NCBI GenBank assembly: GCA_005281725.1
Contig: SSBO01000012.1
Span: 3,392,194 to 3,456,193, forward strand
Origin: Wuchereria bancrofti
Taxonomy: Eukaryota > Nematoda > Chromadorea > Rhabditida > Onchocercidae
Direction of reading: 5' to 3'
Length of the DNA: 64,000 nt
The position numbers and the translations under genes are program-made. The notes under the pieces were generated by a model that made no database searches, was not told where the DNA came from, and saw only the letters and a list, made by a program, of their open reading frames with translations. Below, piece after piece: positions 48,181 to 61,900 of the stretch. Each line of letters starts with the position of its first letter. Position 1 is the first letter of the stretch.

Positions 48181-48957
48181 GCTCATTGTCTTTAGCGGGA
48201 ATCCCGGTTGCGCTTCATGTGGAATGACTTGTCGTGGTAGATGGTATGTTGTGGCCATACGTACGATACGACTGCTATTCCCGACCTTCTCTCTGTGGGC
48301 TTACATTACTTTTAGTCCTTTTCTGCGCTTCGCTTTATATTATTATTTTATTAGCTATATGCATCAATGTACAACTCATGTAATGATTAAATTAAGTGGC
48401 TCCAAATAAGTCTGAATAAAAAGACATCCTCCTGGAATCATTTCGCTGCTTCGCTAACTAACAAATTGTCTAGCACTAATCTAGCAGTTATATTGCACTG
48501 AACCCACGCTGCTATATACTTGATCACCCATTGACAATTTTTCTTATGTTCCTCTACGTGTGGCTCGATCGGGATTAGCATGCAGCAAACTTTCCGGCAT
48601 CGTCGATTTACTAATGCTAGTACTTTTTTGAAAAAAAGAGAGGCTAAGATCAGTTTAAGTCTAGTTGTGGCATCAGTGGATGGAGTTTTGGCTTAAATTT
48701 GTGGATTGAATTAGCGTCCTGTTGTGATTGCCTGTTTCCGTCAGTTTCATTCTTTAGAGCTGGTAAAATCATTACTTCGTTGTAAGATGAGTTAAAAAAA
48801 TGCATGAACAGTGTTATCTATTCCTTTTCTCCAATGAAAAAGATCTCGAACAGGAAAGGGAATAGATCTTTTCCGTTCGAGAAAAAAAATCGAAGCTATT
48901 ATTTGTTTTGTTCGTTTTGCACGTGTTGAAGTACAATGGAATGGAAAAGGAGGTATT

Positions 48958-48990
<33 letters not shown>

Positions 48991-48992
48991 GA
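48958..48992. repeat. (GA)n microsatellite
   Basis: Near-perfect GA dinucleotide run with two GG interruptions. Confidence 0.9.
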
Positions 48993-49671
48993 AAGGAGCG
49001 ATGAAACGTTTAACTGAAATAGTCGGAAAAGATCCGTTTCTGTCAGCATTATTCATTTATGTGTATTCGGAGACCAATTATCGCCATTCATCCTTGAACA
49101 TATCGTTGATGCTGTCTTTGATAACGTTTCATTTTGCAGAATTTTCGCTGGTTTGGTTTGAAATTTGTTTGGCTCAGTGGTTATTGAGCATAACTGAGAT
49201 GCAGTTTTTATTTGCTTATCAAGAGTTCCGTCTTTGACTTTTCTGTTATGATTCTGTAAATGCTGTGTTACTAAAGTTTCTATAAACGGAACAGACAGTT
49301 AACTTCCTAATCCAATTTAATAATTATCATGTAAGCTCTTCAGCTTATACTTACACATTTACTGATTTCTTCGATACATACATGAGATTGTGATATTGTA
49401 ATATTGTAATGATTATTGTAGGATTGTAATGATAGCAGTGAAACATTTGCATAACTGTGCTTTACTTTTTCTTGGTCTTATCAATTCTGTAAAATTTGCT
49501 TGATATTAGTTTGTGCATCAGTATAGTTCAGTTTGCTGAGTTTAGACAACTATGAATTATTCTATCGTTGGTCGAACGTTATTTTCGCAGAACTGAAAAA
49601 GGGTGAAAAATTTTGCGAAGTTCAGGTGTTTTCAGAAGAGCAGAGAAGAGAAAAAGGCATCAACACTAGGA

Positions 49672-52600
49672 ATGGCTGGACTGATAACAGAATTCACCAC
49701 TGCTGCACCAAATTGGGAAAGGAAAAGTGACCGCAGCAGTGTAGTAACCGGCCCCAAATTTGGGCAGTCAAGTAATGAAGTAATGGAGGAGGTATACATT
49801 CTTTGATTGAATTGGAAAGTCTAGAAAATTCAAGATTGAGGATATTCCATACCTTGTTTTGCTTTTTTTCTTTTGTAGATCTGTAAGTATATCATTAATG
49901 TGCTTATTTATGATTTTCTTGAAAAATGTTACATCGTTCAATAATTTTTTCTTGGGTTCAAATTTCAGGTATTGAAATCGTTCCCATTACCAGATCATCC
50001 AGCTCCAGTACAAGTTATTGAAACTCTTGACGAGCAACACCAATTTCGTTTAGATGAGGCGGCGCTTGAAAAAGTTCTTTTAAGCTCAGACGTTATAGAC
50101 AAGAAGGTACACTGCAGATAAAGTAAAAATTACTAAATATTATATAACTACTAATTAGCACTGTTAAACTAATTTCTTATTCCTATAAGGTTTGTCGCAT
50201 TTTGCTATTAAATGCATTTATTTCATTTTAAGTTAGATAAATCTAGGATCTTTAAGAAGATTCATAGCCATGTAAAAGATGATATGCTACGAGAGGTCGA
50301 ATAAAACTTTATTTCCACATAAGTATAAATTGGTATACAGGTGTCTGTAATCAGCGTGGCGGGCACTTTTCGAAAAGGAAAAAGTTTCCTTTTGAATTTC
50401 TTTTTACGTTATTTGGATGCTTCCGAAGAAAAGCGACGCTCTGGTGATTGGATTTATGGTGGTGATCATTTGGATGGATTTAGTTGGCGAGGAGGTAAGT
50501 TGATAACCCGGGAGATGGTTTGTGGCTTAATGGACGAATAAATAGAAACTCATTTTTATGTTTTCAGGTAGCGAACGTGAAACTAGTGGTATTTTAGTAT
50601 GGTCTCGACCATTTATTATGCGCAATCGGGACGGTGAAGATACAGCTGTTATACTGATGGATACTCAGGGAGCTTTTGATAGTCAGAGTACCGTAAAAGA
50701 CTGTGCTACCATTTTTGCCCTTTCAACAATGATTTCTTCTTTGCAGGTTTATGCTTTTCAATTTTTACATTGTTATCATTTGTATGTTATTTAAAGAGAC
50801 TTTCAGTGGTTTTTTAATTATAGTTTCAGGGAAACTTGTTTTTCATGCTTAAATTTTTTTGTTGCAGATTTATAATTTGAGTCAAAATGTGCAGGAGGAT
50901 GATTTGCAGCATTTACAGTTGTTCACCGAATACGGTCGGCTGGCACTGGAAAACGCATCAGCTAAACCATTTCAAGTGAGGGAACAATACTGAATTTCTA
51001 TCGTCATAATTGAATTTGTTGAGTCAGAATATTACCTCATAACTTAATTCAACTCATAATTTTAGTCGTTGTTATTTTTGGTACGCGACTGGAGTTTCCC
51101 CTACGAAGCAGAATATGGCTTCCAAGGCGGTGAACGTTTACTTGAACGTCGTCTGCAGGTAGATAACATATTTTTTGACTTCTAATTATTTCTTAAAAGT
51201 TTGTTGGAGCTAATTTAATGAGAAAAACCAGTTTATAGGTTTCCGAGAAGCAACATTTGGAGTTGCAACAACTACGGAAGCATATACGTTCTTGTTTTGA
51301 ACAGATATCATGCTTCCTGATGCCCCATCCTGGGCTGCGAGTTTCCACAAGTCCAGTTTTTCGTGGACAAATAAGTGGTATGAGTCAAAAATTTCTTCTC
51401 TTGTTACAAATTATTCTGTATTTATCTCTCAGCTTTTTCGCTATTCTGCAAATCCTTTTGAACTTCAGTGTTTTAGCTGGTCTCTGTCGCAAATTTGGTA
51501 GGGACGAAAGTCTTACTTCGTTGATTTTTCTCTGTGCTTGAACTTTTAAAATTGTTGCTTATACTTCAAGTAACAAAGTTCAAGTTTTTTGAAACCAAGG
51601 CATTAAGTTGTAGACATTGAAAATGAATTTCAACAGCAGTTGCGTTCTTTTGTCCCGCGTTTGCTAGATTGCAATAATTTGGTATTAAAGCGAATTAATG
51701 GCCGAGAAATAACTTGTCGTGAACTGGTGGAGTACTTCAGGGTGAATGTTTTCTTTTTTACATTTAATTAAAATTTGTAAATGTATAAAAAGGTATGAGT
51801 AAACCAACAAAAAAATGCGTATGTTATTTGCAGGCTTATATGACAATATTTCAAGGAGAAGATTTGCCAGAACCAAAGTCAATGCTGATGGTTTGTTATT
51901 TTTTTACAAACTGAAGATGTGAAGTTCAAGGAAAAGTGAGGTAGATCTTGTAAATGTATAAATCTTAAAATCGATTGATTTAATTAATTTGAAGGCTACT
52001 GCGGAGGCAAATAATTTGGCAGCAGTTTCAACTTCTAAAGCGCATTATGTGAGGAGAATGGAAGATGTGAGCTTTTTCATTTTTTGGGTGCAGACAGTTT
52101 TTTTTATATATAGTCGTCTGTTTTTTTTTTCGTTTCTTCACTTAAGATAGATCCTTTTTGTTTGACTGTGCACAAGTTTATGGATTCGAATCCGTTCTTC
52201 AATTAGAATTTGTTCTGCAGGTATGTGGTGGTGATGCACCTTACATGAGTTCAGCAGACTTGGCAGCAGAACATGAACGGTGTTACAAAGAGGCCATTAA
52301 ACTATTCAAAGCAACTAGAAAAATGGGTGGTGCAGAATTTTCTGAACAGTTCTTGGAAAGATTGGATATTGATATCGAAGCATGTTTTCTTTTTATATTT
52401 CTAAAAGGGTCGTGTGAACTGTGCACAAAAGCACATTTGTAAAATATTTTCTAGTAACATATTCATAATCAAAATTTTTATAGGAGCAATACGAAAGTTT
52501 TATTAAAGTGAATAACAGTAAGAATTTGTTCAAATCGATGCGAACACCTGCTGTGTTGGTAACATTTATGATCGTAGATTATGTTCTGCAGGAATTTTTC

Positions 52601-53191
52601 CAGCTAATTGGTCTGGATACCATTGCAGGCTTATTTTCTGCTGCTCTCTGTATTGGTTAGTAGATTTTGAATTTTAATTGTTGCATTGAATTATTCATAT
52701 TTTGTATTCTGAACCAGTTTATATTCCATACGAAACAACTTGGGTTTTGTGAACTATAGCGTTTGGAATTGATTTTCAGCTGTTGTTTCACTTGGTATAT
52801 GGGCTTACTCAAGATATAGCGGTAATTTGAGGGATGTTGGTGTTATGGTTGACGATGCGGTTACATGGGCATGGTATAATTTCTTGTCATCATTGACTCA
52901 GGAAAGTATGCACCGTGCTGTTGCTATTGGACACCGATTAACGCAGGTTATATTGTTGATTTGTTCTTTATACCCATTTCAGCGAAAGGAAAGCTCTTGG
53001 TGTAAATCCTATTTAAATGTATGCTCATGTGATTTTTACTGAAAAATAAATTCCTCAGAAATTATTTCTGTGTATAAACTTACCAAACATAAATCAGACT
53101 TTTTGTTAAAAGTTAATTGGGCTTTCAGAACGGTACAGCATTGCATGGGAGGCACTCAGGCGATCGAAAAGATAATAAGAAGAATTCTTGA
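49672..53191 (+). CDS. atln-1: Atlastin, dynamin-like GTPase of ER membrane fusion
   Basis: Fourteen exons join in phase: 49672-49791, 49969-50106, 50341-50494, 50568-50746, 50868-50975, 51066-51158, 51239-51377, 51614-51741, 51834-51890, 51995-52066, 52221-52379, 52484-52655, 52780-52946 and 53129-53191, giving 582 residues (human ATL1 558). GTPase motifs are [10 protein letters not shown] (P-loop, 93-102), the switch region [14 protein letters not shown] (169-172) and the guanine-specificity RDW (240-242). A three-helix middle domain ([19 protein letters not shown]) follows, then two closely spaced membrane segments in about residues 470-520. A short amphipathic-type tail ([20 protein letters not shown]) ends in a basic stretch. 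Atlastins tether and fuse ER tubules; mutations in human ATL1 cause spastic paraplegia. The intron after 52379 uses a GC donor. Met at 49672 is chosen by conservation and an upstream acceptor at 49634. Confidence 0.95.
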
Positions 53192-55615
53192 AAGCATTTT
53201 GTAGATTTTATAGATTTGTAGTTTTCGTGAGTGACTGGCAGTGACAAATAGCAAAGCGTCCTCATTATATTAAATTATCTTGATTAGTTACACCTCTTTT
53301 TATTTAATTTTCTTTCATATAAGTTTAGTTTATATCGTTTTCTGTTATTCATCACAGCCAGTTAGTTTCAGTGTCAGGAATTTCTGTATCTGTTTACCAA
53401 CTGTGCCCTTATTGTGTTTCATTATTTCTATATATTATTGGAGTGTAAAGAATTGAGAACTCAGAGCTTTAAGTTGTAAAACAACAAACCTCTGGATTTT
53501 TTTTTTTTTTTTCTTTGCATGTACAGCGATTGAGATGCAATTTTAAGTTACTGATGTGATTTATTGTTTCAAAGTGATTTTATGAATTCAGAGGCTGTAT
53601 AATTCACTTCTGAGGGTAATTTTTTCCATGACGTCGAAGAATTTCATTTAGTAAATATAATAATATTCCGCCAATTCGGCTACACTATAACTTTTCATAA
53701 TCATGCTTCGCATATTGTAAATATGCGAATTGTCATTTTTTTCTGAAATAAGTCCGCTCTACAAAATGGTTACTTTTTTTTTGGTTAATAGTTGAAGTGT
53801 ATCGGCACATTTTATTGACATATTTATTGGGTTTATTATTTCAAGATCTGGAGGCTTAGGTTAAAAAACATTTTTGCCCGGGAAATAAAGCATGTTTTTT
53901 CGGCATGCACAAAACTTTATATTCAGGAAATGCTACTTTTAAGGCGTTATCTTTTTCGTCAATATCTATCCATTAATCGTATCAGTTTGAATGCTTGTGT
54001 TCTTTGTGTACTGAGCGCTTATGCATTGAGATTTCTCGAATTATAAGTGTTGAGTAAAGGATTGTGAAGTTATGTGACTTTGGTTTCAGAACCTCGAGAT
54101 GTGGCATAATCTCTTGTCCTTATTTCACCCATCTCTCACTACATTCGGATCTTGAGACGAATATCTATGATTAACTGGATTTTAATAGTTCATTCTGTCC
54201 TGCATAGCCTTGAAATGTGAAACATTGGTGGCCGTTTGGCGTAACCGGTTAACTGCTTTCCCAGTTTTTGATTTGATGCTTCTGCCCGGTGTGTTTATCA
54301 GCCGTATTGGGGAGTTCCTTCTTTATCTCAAACTAACAGTCATTGATAATGTTTCTGATACGTTGATGCTCGTTATTAATTTTGATTGTTATTTTAGCGA
54401 AAAGTACGCCAGCTCGTAGCAGTATTTTCTCGTGGGTTTAGAAAGGTTTGTTCTCTTGGAATTATTAGAATGTTGCTTCTATTAATGTCCACTTTTTTAA
54501 CAAAAATGTTAAAGTTCTGTATTGTTATTTTCTGCTGAATGTTACTGGAAGGTGAATTTATGTTGAAGATCATATCCACTTATGTAATAACTGTCTTTTG
54601 CATCATCAGCTTAATTGGTGTTGATTACTGTTTTATAAATGTATTCATTGTGAATTGGGAGCTATGTTTAAATTCCGATCCAAAACTCCTGAGAATTTCT
54701 CAGATTTCGGTTTCAAGCTGTAGTAAAAACGGTAATTGGTTGAGTTTAAAGTTGGTAGAGCTAAAATTAGCATTTGCAGAATTCTTCGGACAAATACAGG
54801 TAGATACTTTAAAAATTTCCTACCTCTACGTTTAGTTTGTATTCGTTACTTGTAAGGTCTTGTCAGTACGTAATTTTGCTGTTACTATTACTGATTTATT
54901 GTCGATGCATCTAAGCTAAACAATTTTGACGGAAGTAAACTCCATCATGAACACGTCTTTCTGTTTCATGAAACTAGCGCTTACAATTTTAAATTCTGCC
55001 TGAAAATTCCATTGAGACATTCGGTGGTATTGGTTAAATACCTCCAAAGTAAGATATACTGTTTGCTTCAATTTTTTGACGCCATTTCTGGATTTGCGGT
55101 ACTAGTTTCCTACTGCTATAGTTCTAAGGAACACTTCAAAAAACTACCTATTTATTGCGCGTGAAATTTGAACCTCTGACCGTTCATTTCTATAGGAATA
55201 ACATATTTTTAAAAGATGGAAGCAATAACCTGTTCAGTAGAAACAGTGTACATTATTTCTCCCTGAAATCTTTTATTCTTTGTTCGGTACCTCTTCAAGC
55301 AAATCTGTGATGTGACTGGGAATTACGGGAATCTAGTTTAATTTGGTCCAGTTGAATCTATTTCAGTTCTTTGTCTCTCGCTGCACTCTTCATGTGCAAA
55401 AATGTATACCACTTTCTACACTATTGTCGAAGTAGGTTTGCTTATCATTGAAAGGAAGCATGTCGGATATTGCAGACAGCGGTCATCGTTGATCTCTAGG
55501 TGATAAAATCTAGGACCGTGGGAAATCTGTGAAATGTGCCAAGTAAATTATTCTATAACATGATTAATAGTCTTCTCAAAGAAAGCTACTATGTAAGGCT
55601 CAGTTCTTCGTCACC
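53192..55615. other. Intergenic between atlastin and ARL3
   Basis: A long AT-rich stretch with no recognised coding exon. The 98-codon plus-strand frame at 54539-54835 has hydrophobic and cysteine content but no recognised domain and no neighbours that splice to it. Confidence 0.45.
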
Positions 55616-58113
55616 ATGGTAACTATGTGCTGTTGGCTCTATAAACTTGTTATTTGCATTTTGCCAACATAACAAAAGCTATTGCTTTCGTCGCTTCAAC
55701 TTCCGTTAAATCTGTTTCAAGTTTGGAAAGTACTCTGTTGAGCCAAAAACTCAGTCGCACCAGACACCACTGTTTTGGAAATTCTTTGAATCGTCTGCTT
55801 CCAAGAATTTCACAAGAAACTTTTTGAATTGTGAAATGGTAACTACTGTAACTCATTTATAATATAAAATGTGTTGGATAAACTGTAATAAATCATCCCA
55901 ATTATTTCCTCACTGTTTGCAGGGCTTGCTTGGACTGATCAGAAAATTCAAAAATCAGCCAGGGAAAGAATTCAGGATATTGTTGCTTGGTGATTTTCCT
56001 TTTTTTTTTTCACAAATAATTTTTATAAATTGGCAGAAAGTCCTGAATAACATTTTTCTTGCTCACTTCTGTCCATGTGGAAAATCTTGATCTGGATTTC
56101 TTCGTGAATTTTGCGATACGGTGACCTTCTTCAGGCCTTATGCGATACGCAGGATTGTTCCATTCAGTGTATCACATTACGCAAGTACATGTCAGACACG
56201 TCATGCATGTGCTCCAGACTGATCTTTTTATTTTCGTATGTGAGGAAGCGACGACAGATTTTCTCATTCTTTTCAGGCTTGGACAATGCCGGTAAAACGA
56301 CAATATTAAAGAATTTAGCTTCGGAAGATATAAGACACATTACACCTACGCAGGTGCAGTCCATGATTTTGGATAAGAGCTCATCTTGTTTGTAGTAATA
56401 TCATTCGGTGGTGATCTCATGTATGATCCTGCATTTCAGTGTTTTAGGGATTCAATATTAAAAGCGTAGTGTCAGATGACGTGAAATTGAACGTATGGGA
56501 TATTGGTGGACAACGAAAGATTCGTCCATACTGGAAAAATTATTTCGAGAATACCGATGTTTTGGTAATATTATGGAAAAAAATTGACCTGCTTTTCTTG
56601 AAATGAAAGTTTCTAAGATTTTTGAAGATTTCACTTCTTAGTTTTACTTTCAGTAGTTTGTTTATTAACATTCGTAGTATTGTTGCTTTTCAGATATATG
56701 TAATTGACAGTTGTGATCGTAAACGATTTGATGAAACAGGCATGGTAAAAAGTATTCATGATCAGTTCTTTAAATTTGTAATCACCTCATCAGTAACGCA
56801 TCGCATAATTGATGTATCCAATCTGAGTTATCTGAGATATATATGTCTAAAGTTTAATTTTGGAATGACAATTTTTAGAGTTATCAAATAGTGGACAAAA
56901 AGTCATCATAAAGTGTAGCATAATGTATTTGTGAAGTAGGACAGCATAATAGCCAGAATATATGGCCTGCAAGTATTTTCAGTGTTGCCAATGCAGATGA
57001 CATTATTTGGCACACTGGCATTATCGGTCATTATAAAAAATTTGCTTAGGAGGATAGATTTGAGAGAGTTTCTGATGTATTTTTTGTAAATTTACTTCAA
57101 GGTTAGGGATCTTTTGGAGAATTTCCAAGTTCAAGCAATTAATACCGTCAAAATTTCTGTACAATATTATAAATAAACGGATTTTGAATAAGCCCCTATT
57201 ATTGCATTGCAGGAACTCTTTGAACTTCTAGATGAAGAGAAACTCAAAAATGTCCCGCTATTGGTTTATGCTAATAAACAAGTAAGCTAAATTAAAATGA
57301 AGGTCGTGAGCTCTATTTTGGGGGTTAACAAGTTTTTTTTTTTTAAAGTCACTGTCAATATATAACCAACAGAAGGTGTCCAAATATGACCCTCAGAAGT
57401 TCATGCGTCCCTCAATTTTCTGGAGAAATTTTGTGATTTCTCAGCAAATTTTTTACTTCATTCAAATTATGCAAATCCTTCCTTCGTCTTTGTGGCTGCG
57501 TCATAAGCATCTTAACTCAGCTGTTGAAAACATTCCTTTCTGTGGAAGCTTCTTTCATAATTTTTTAAATTTAAAGGATTTGGTGACAGCAGCTAAAGCA
57601 AATGAAATAGCAGAGGGTTTACATCTGTTATCAATCCGTGACAGGTCTTGGCAGATTCAGGCATGTTCTGCTGTTACTGGTGAGGGTATCAAGGTATCTA
57701 TCATTTTCACTTAAATAGTTTTACCATAGAAATACAAGAAAATCATGCAGATCAGCGTGTTTGCATTTTTGAATGTACAAAAATAGTAACCATTTTCTTT
57801 TTTTAAAATTTTTCAAACACTACGAAAATGGTCAGATTTTGAAAATTCCAATACAAGGGACTTGAGAACCCTCATTTGCGGTCAAAAATAATTATATTAG
57901 CTTTTCATCTCACCACACAGAAGATATCACTGGATTACTAGTTAAGCAATCACTAGGCTTTTCTTAAATGATATGTTTTTATTATCACGCAAGAAATAAA
58001 TTGATGTCGTTTAGTGCTGCTTGCATTCACCTCATGAAAGTATTTGTTCTTTGTAGGACGGAATGGATTGGATCTCGAAGAATTTACGACAACAACAGAA
58101 GAAGCCGAAATAG
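55616..58113 (+). CDS. arl-3: ARL3, ADP-ribosylation factor-like GTPase (ciliary cargo release)
   Basis: Exons 55923-55989, 56277-56353, 56448-56564, 56694-56744, 57213-57281, 57577-57693 and 58057-58113 join in phase. With an initiator exon holding only ATG at 55616-55618 (CACCATG|GTAACT), the product is 185 residues (human ARL3 182). It begins [20 protein letters not shown] and carries [19 protein letters not shown] (P-loop 24-31), HITPTQGFNIKSV (switch 1), [19 protein letters not shown] (switch 2), [16 protein letters not shown] (126-129) and [11 protein letters not shown]. This tracks human ARL3 almost residue for residue. ARL3-GTP releases lipidated cargo from PDE6D and UNC119 in cilia, which in nematodes means sensory neurons. 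The one-codon first exon is inferred; the rest is firm. Confidence 0.93.
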
Positions 58114-58978
58114 CGAGCAGTGTATAGGAATTCTATGAAATCTAGAATTTTTAATTAAAAGTGGGAAGAAGCAAATGATGCATTCTATTGCCAATGAATT
58201 TATTATAAGTGAAACCGCGATATAACCTGAAACACTTATTGATCAAAACGCAGGTCAGGAAAACATCTGAACTGTACCCAAATCGTATCAATTATATAAA
58301 AGAATTAATGCTTGTTAAATAGTCCCATTTTCATGCATTTTATTCAAATGACCACATCATTACCTTATACATATTTCGGAGGGTAATTTCATACTAATCT
58401 AGAGCATATGCAGTACAGCACAAGTTACATCATTGTCAACCATTTTGAATTTACTTTTCTGTAGTCAAAAAATGCCTTAAGAAAAAACGACAAAAATCTG
58501 TGTTAGATTTCATGACATCAGAAATGGGTCAGAATGTTGCATAGTAAATCTCAATAACTTTTGAGGTTTTTCTGTTTTATGGAGTGAGCTAGATGAGTTT
58601 AAACCAGTTGTTGTTCAGTCAGTCAGTCTCAAAGCATCATTACGACCAGTAAGACATGTATTATGCAAAACGATGTACTTTTAAAAATTTTTTGAAATCT
58701 CAATTGTTCCGTCACAGAGTTACAAACAATTTCAACCTGAACTCTTGTCAAACCATATGTCTGAAACAGAAAAGATATTGCATGTGTTATCGACTAGAAG
58801 TAGATAGTTCTGAAAGACGGGCAAGTATAAAACGAATGTTCTCACGTCTGATATGATGGGCTTCATTGGGATACATTATGGTAAACGAACAGTCCCCTAA
58901 TGTTCTTGTGATCTCGTAGAACTTACGATGGTAATTTCATCTTAAATATAATTTCATCATATACAGTGAGAATAATTA
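58114..58978. other. Convergent intergenic region
   Basis: 3' flanks of ARL3 (plus) and the Ly-6-like gene (minus) meet here. No coding content was recognised. Confidence 0.5.
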
Positions 58979-61900
58979 TCAACACATCTTGCAGTGGTAG
59001 TTGATAAAAATAAGACACACAGCCAGAGCGCCAACTGACAGCGGAATAATCACTAACAGAATAATTAAATTACTGCCACGACGTCTTCCTATCGAACCTA
59101 CCGATGATTCTTTCTGAAAATGCATAATCATTTTATTTTATTGGCAAAAGGTAGAAAGGTACTTATAAACTCCGTGAGATGAGTAATAAAAAATTGGGAA
59201 AGGTCAATCAATGGAAACATTCTCAAACAGTATAGAAAGATTTTGTAGTGATTCAGTATCCAGTTACTTCGATGTTTAGAAGTTCTACCCTTTCCCTTAC
59301 CTCAACCAGATTTAACGGCTGTGAATCAGCCACATTATCAGTGTTTTCTTCCTCAATAGAACCGCGCAGGTATGCAAATGTATTGCAAAAATCTTCTTCG
59401 CAGGCACAAACCTGAAAATAATAGGAAGTGGAACAATTTATTTATGATACTTTCAATATTTTGAATGTTACAAGCTAATCTTTCCCAGCAGACTTCCCAA
59501 TTAATACACATCTATTTCAAGTTGCACAAATCTACGGGAACCGATTTAGTGACAAAAATGTTTGCGAACCTCTTGCCATCCGTTCCAGTTGTGCTGACAT
59601 CTTGCCAGATCTCTTGCATCACCTGCACTGCTACATAGCTGTTCCATATGTGCCTGGTTATCTATAGCAGACTAAGAAATCAATTCAATACTGCAAAACA
59701 ATGAAATCCATGAAATTTTAATAAATTTGTATGTTTCATCAGAATGAAAACGATACCTTCACTGCGGAATCCAATCAAACACAACTCTCCAGTACAAATC
59801 AGCGAGTCTTCACAGTTTTGTTTGTCGCAAAAGCATCTGACAGTACTTTCTATAAGTGAAAGACATTACGGTAAGAAATAGAATACATCATATTAAACAA
59901 ATATGAAGATTTTGTCTTCGAAATAAATATATTTTAATGGAATTATTTGCCAGTACAAATCTTTAGCCTCTATTCTTTTTTTTTTCTTAAGAGAAGAAGC
60001 ACATAGGAAAAAATATCCGTTTTTGTCTTGCAAACACAAAATGAAATGGCTTTCATTCTTTGTTAATTTCAAGCTGCCCGGTTTTCTTTTTAATTCTGAT
60101 TTTTCTGTCCACAAACTATTCAGTAAATCGCAATTCTGCTTCAAAAATTTTTATGCATCAGAATAAAATGTTTGGAAAACAGCAGTATACAAAATATTGC
60201 TTTCTAATAAAATATTGCAAAAACTCTTAGAATTTAAAGGCTTTCCTCGAATTTTTTCAAATTTATAGCAAAACTACTGAGTGGTACCAGAAAAACATTA
60301 CAGGATCCGAAATTTCGGGTTATTTCTGGTCCAACAAATTCATCCAAGTATTTGTAAAGCTGCAACTGAAAGAGTGAACATAGCATCTCGGGAATCATTG
60401 CAATAAGAGAGAAAACGATTAGATTATCAGATATTTCAGGAAAAGTGTGTAGAATGTACTATGCAACAATGTTGGATAATATAGAAGCACCTTGGAGACA
60501 ATCCACAACTGACGATAACGAAGCAATTACAGAAGACAACTGAACATATACTAAAGAAATATCAGTGATTTTTCTTTAGTATATGCCCTTTTCCATTCAT
60601 CTTTCTCGTTTTCTTTTTCTTCTTACAAAAGCTTTTTTTTTTTCAACAGTGATTCAGGACCAGTGAATATGTTTGTTTTAAAAGAGAACGGGAGAACAGC
60701 TTCATTTTCTAAATAAACTATTTGAGTATCACTTCTAAAAATATATCTAGCATTTGTTGGCAACCAGTGAATTCAAAAATTTTCGTATTTCTCAAAAATT
60801 AAAGGAGTTAACAAACTCATGAACTTTGATGTGTGATTTTGAGTCCTAAGAAAGATATGGGCAGAATAGTTTCAAAACATTTATGAACTTAGTCATATTA
60901 GAAGTATTGGTAAGAGGATAACAACCAAGCGATGGCTATCCTTTGCTAGTCACAGTAAAACATCTGTATTGTTTCCCGTAACAGTATCTGTGATAGCGTA
61001 TGTGAAGATTTTTTCAATTGGCTACTTTCAGATTTAGGAAATATGAGAAATTTCGGATTCATTATCATATATTACTGTATTCATGTTATCAGCATTATCA
61101 TGTAAGTTTTCATATCTTTTTGAAGTTAATGCTAAATATTAGACTTGAGAAAAAATAAATCGTTTTTTCAATCCCTTTCAAAATGAATGTATCCATTAGT
61201 CACAGATGTAATTAAAAAGAGGAATTTTTCTTCAGATAAGAAAAAAAAGAAAAAAAGAGGAATATTTCCATCAGCTAACGAAAAATTGGAGAGGGATGAT
61301 AAATGGAACCATTCAGTCAAAAGTATCCCTTCAACTTACACTATTTTTTTTTTCAATTTATCGTAAAAAATTTTTTGTCAAGCTATGTAATAAACTTTCN
61401 NNNNNNNNAAAAGAAAAAAAGAGGAATATTTCCATCAGCTAACGAAAAATTGGAGAGGGATGATAAATGGAACCATTCAGTCAAAAGTATCCCTTCAACT
61501 TACACTATTTTTTTTTTCAATTTATCGTAAAAAATTTTTTGTCAAGCTATGTAATAAACTTTCGAATAATTTCAAATTCAGGAATTTTTTTTCTGCAGTT
61601 TTTCAGATCTGACTGGTTCTAAATTAGCTTTTACCTTAGATTGATTTTTTTGTTTTGATTCAAAATTCCACAGTGAAAACAGAGTTGCAGTAAAAACAGA
61701 TAACGAGTTGAACTCTTCTTCCTAAGAGCAAACCTTATCTCATCCTAAATTAATAAATATGAACTACATCTACAATTCAACATGATGATAGTATTCGGAT
61801 TCTTGATACATCTGTGAGCAATTTCTTTCATTATTTTTGAAATTACATTAAAATTCTGTGCCCGATATCTGATCAATGTTCCTTAATTCTTCATAAATTC

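Larger units (their letters stand above)
44938..49671. other. Gene-poor stretch; probable promoters of divergent genes
   Basis: This separates the minus-strand BNIP3-like gene from plus-strand atlastin. No domain-bearing frame was found. Points of note inside it have their own entries (short frame at 46607, GC-rich patch at 48111, GA tract at 48958). Near 49570-49640 two TTTTCGCAG/TTTTCAG acceptors precede the atlastin start and could receive a spliced leader. Confidence 0.45.

Noticed and set aside
52377..52390. GT donor (GCAT|GTTTTC) for atlastin exon 11
   Set aside because: It yields TGA at the junction with the next exon, whereas the GC donor three bases after ATC keeps the conserved frame.
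54539..54835. 98-codon plus-strand frame as a gene
   Set aside because: Its composition is compatible with translated AT-rich DNA, with no homologous motif and no neighbouring exons.
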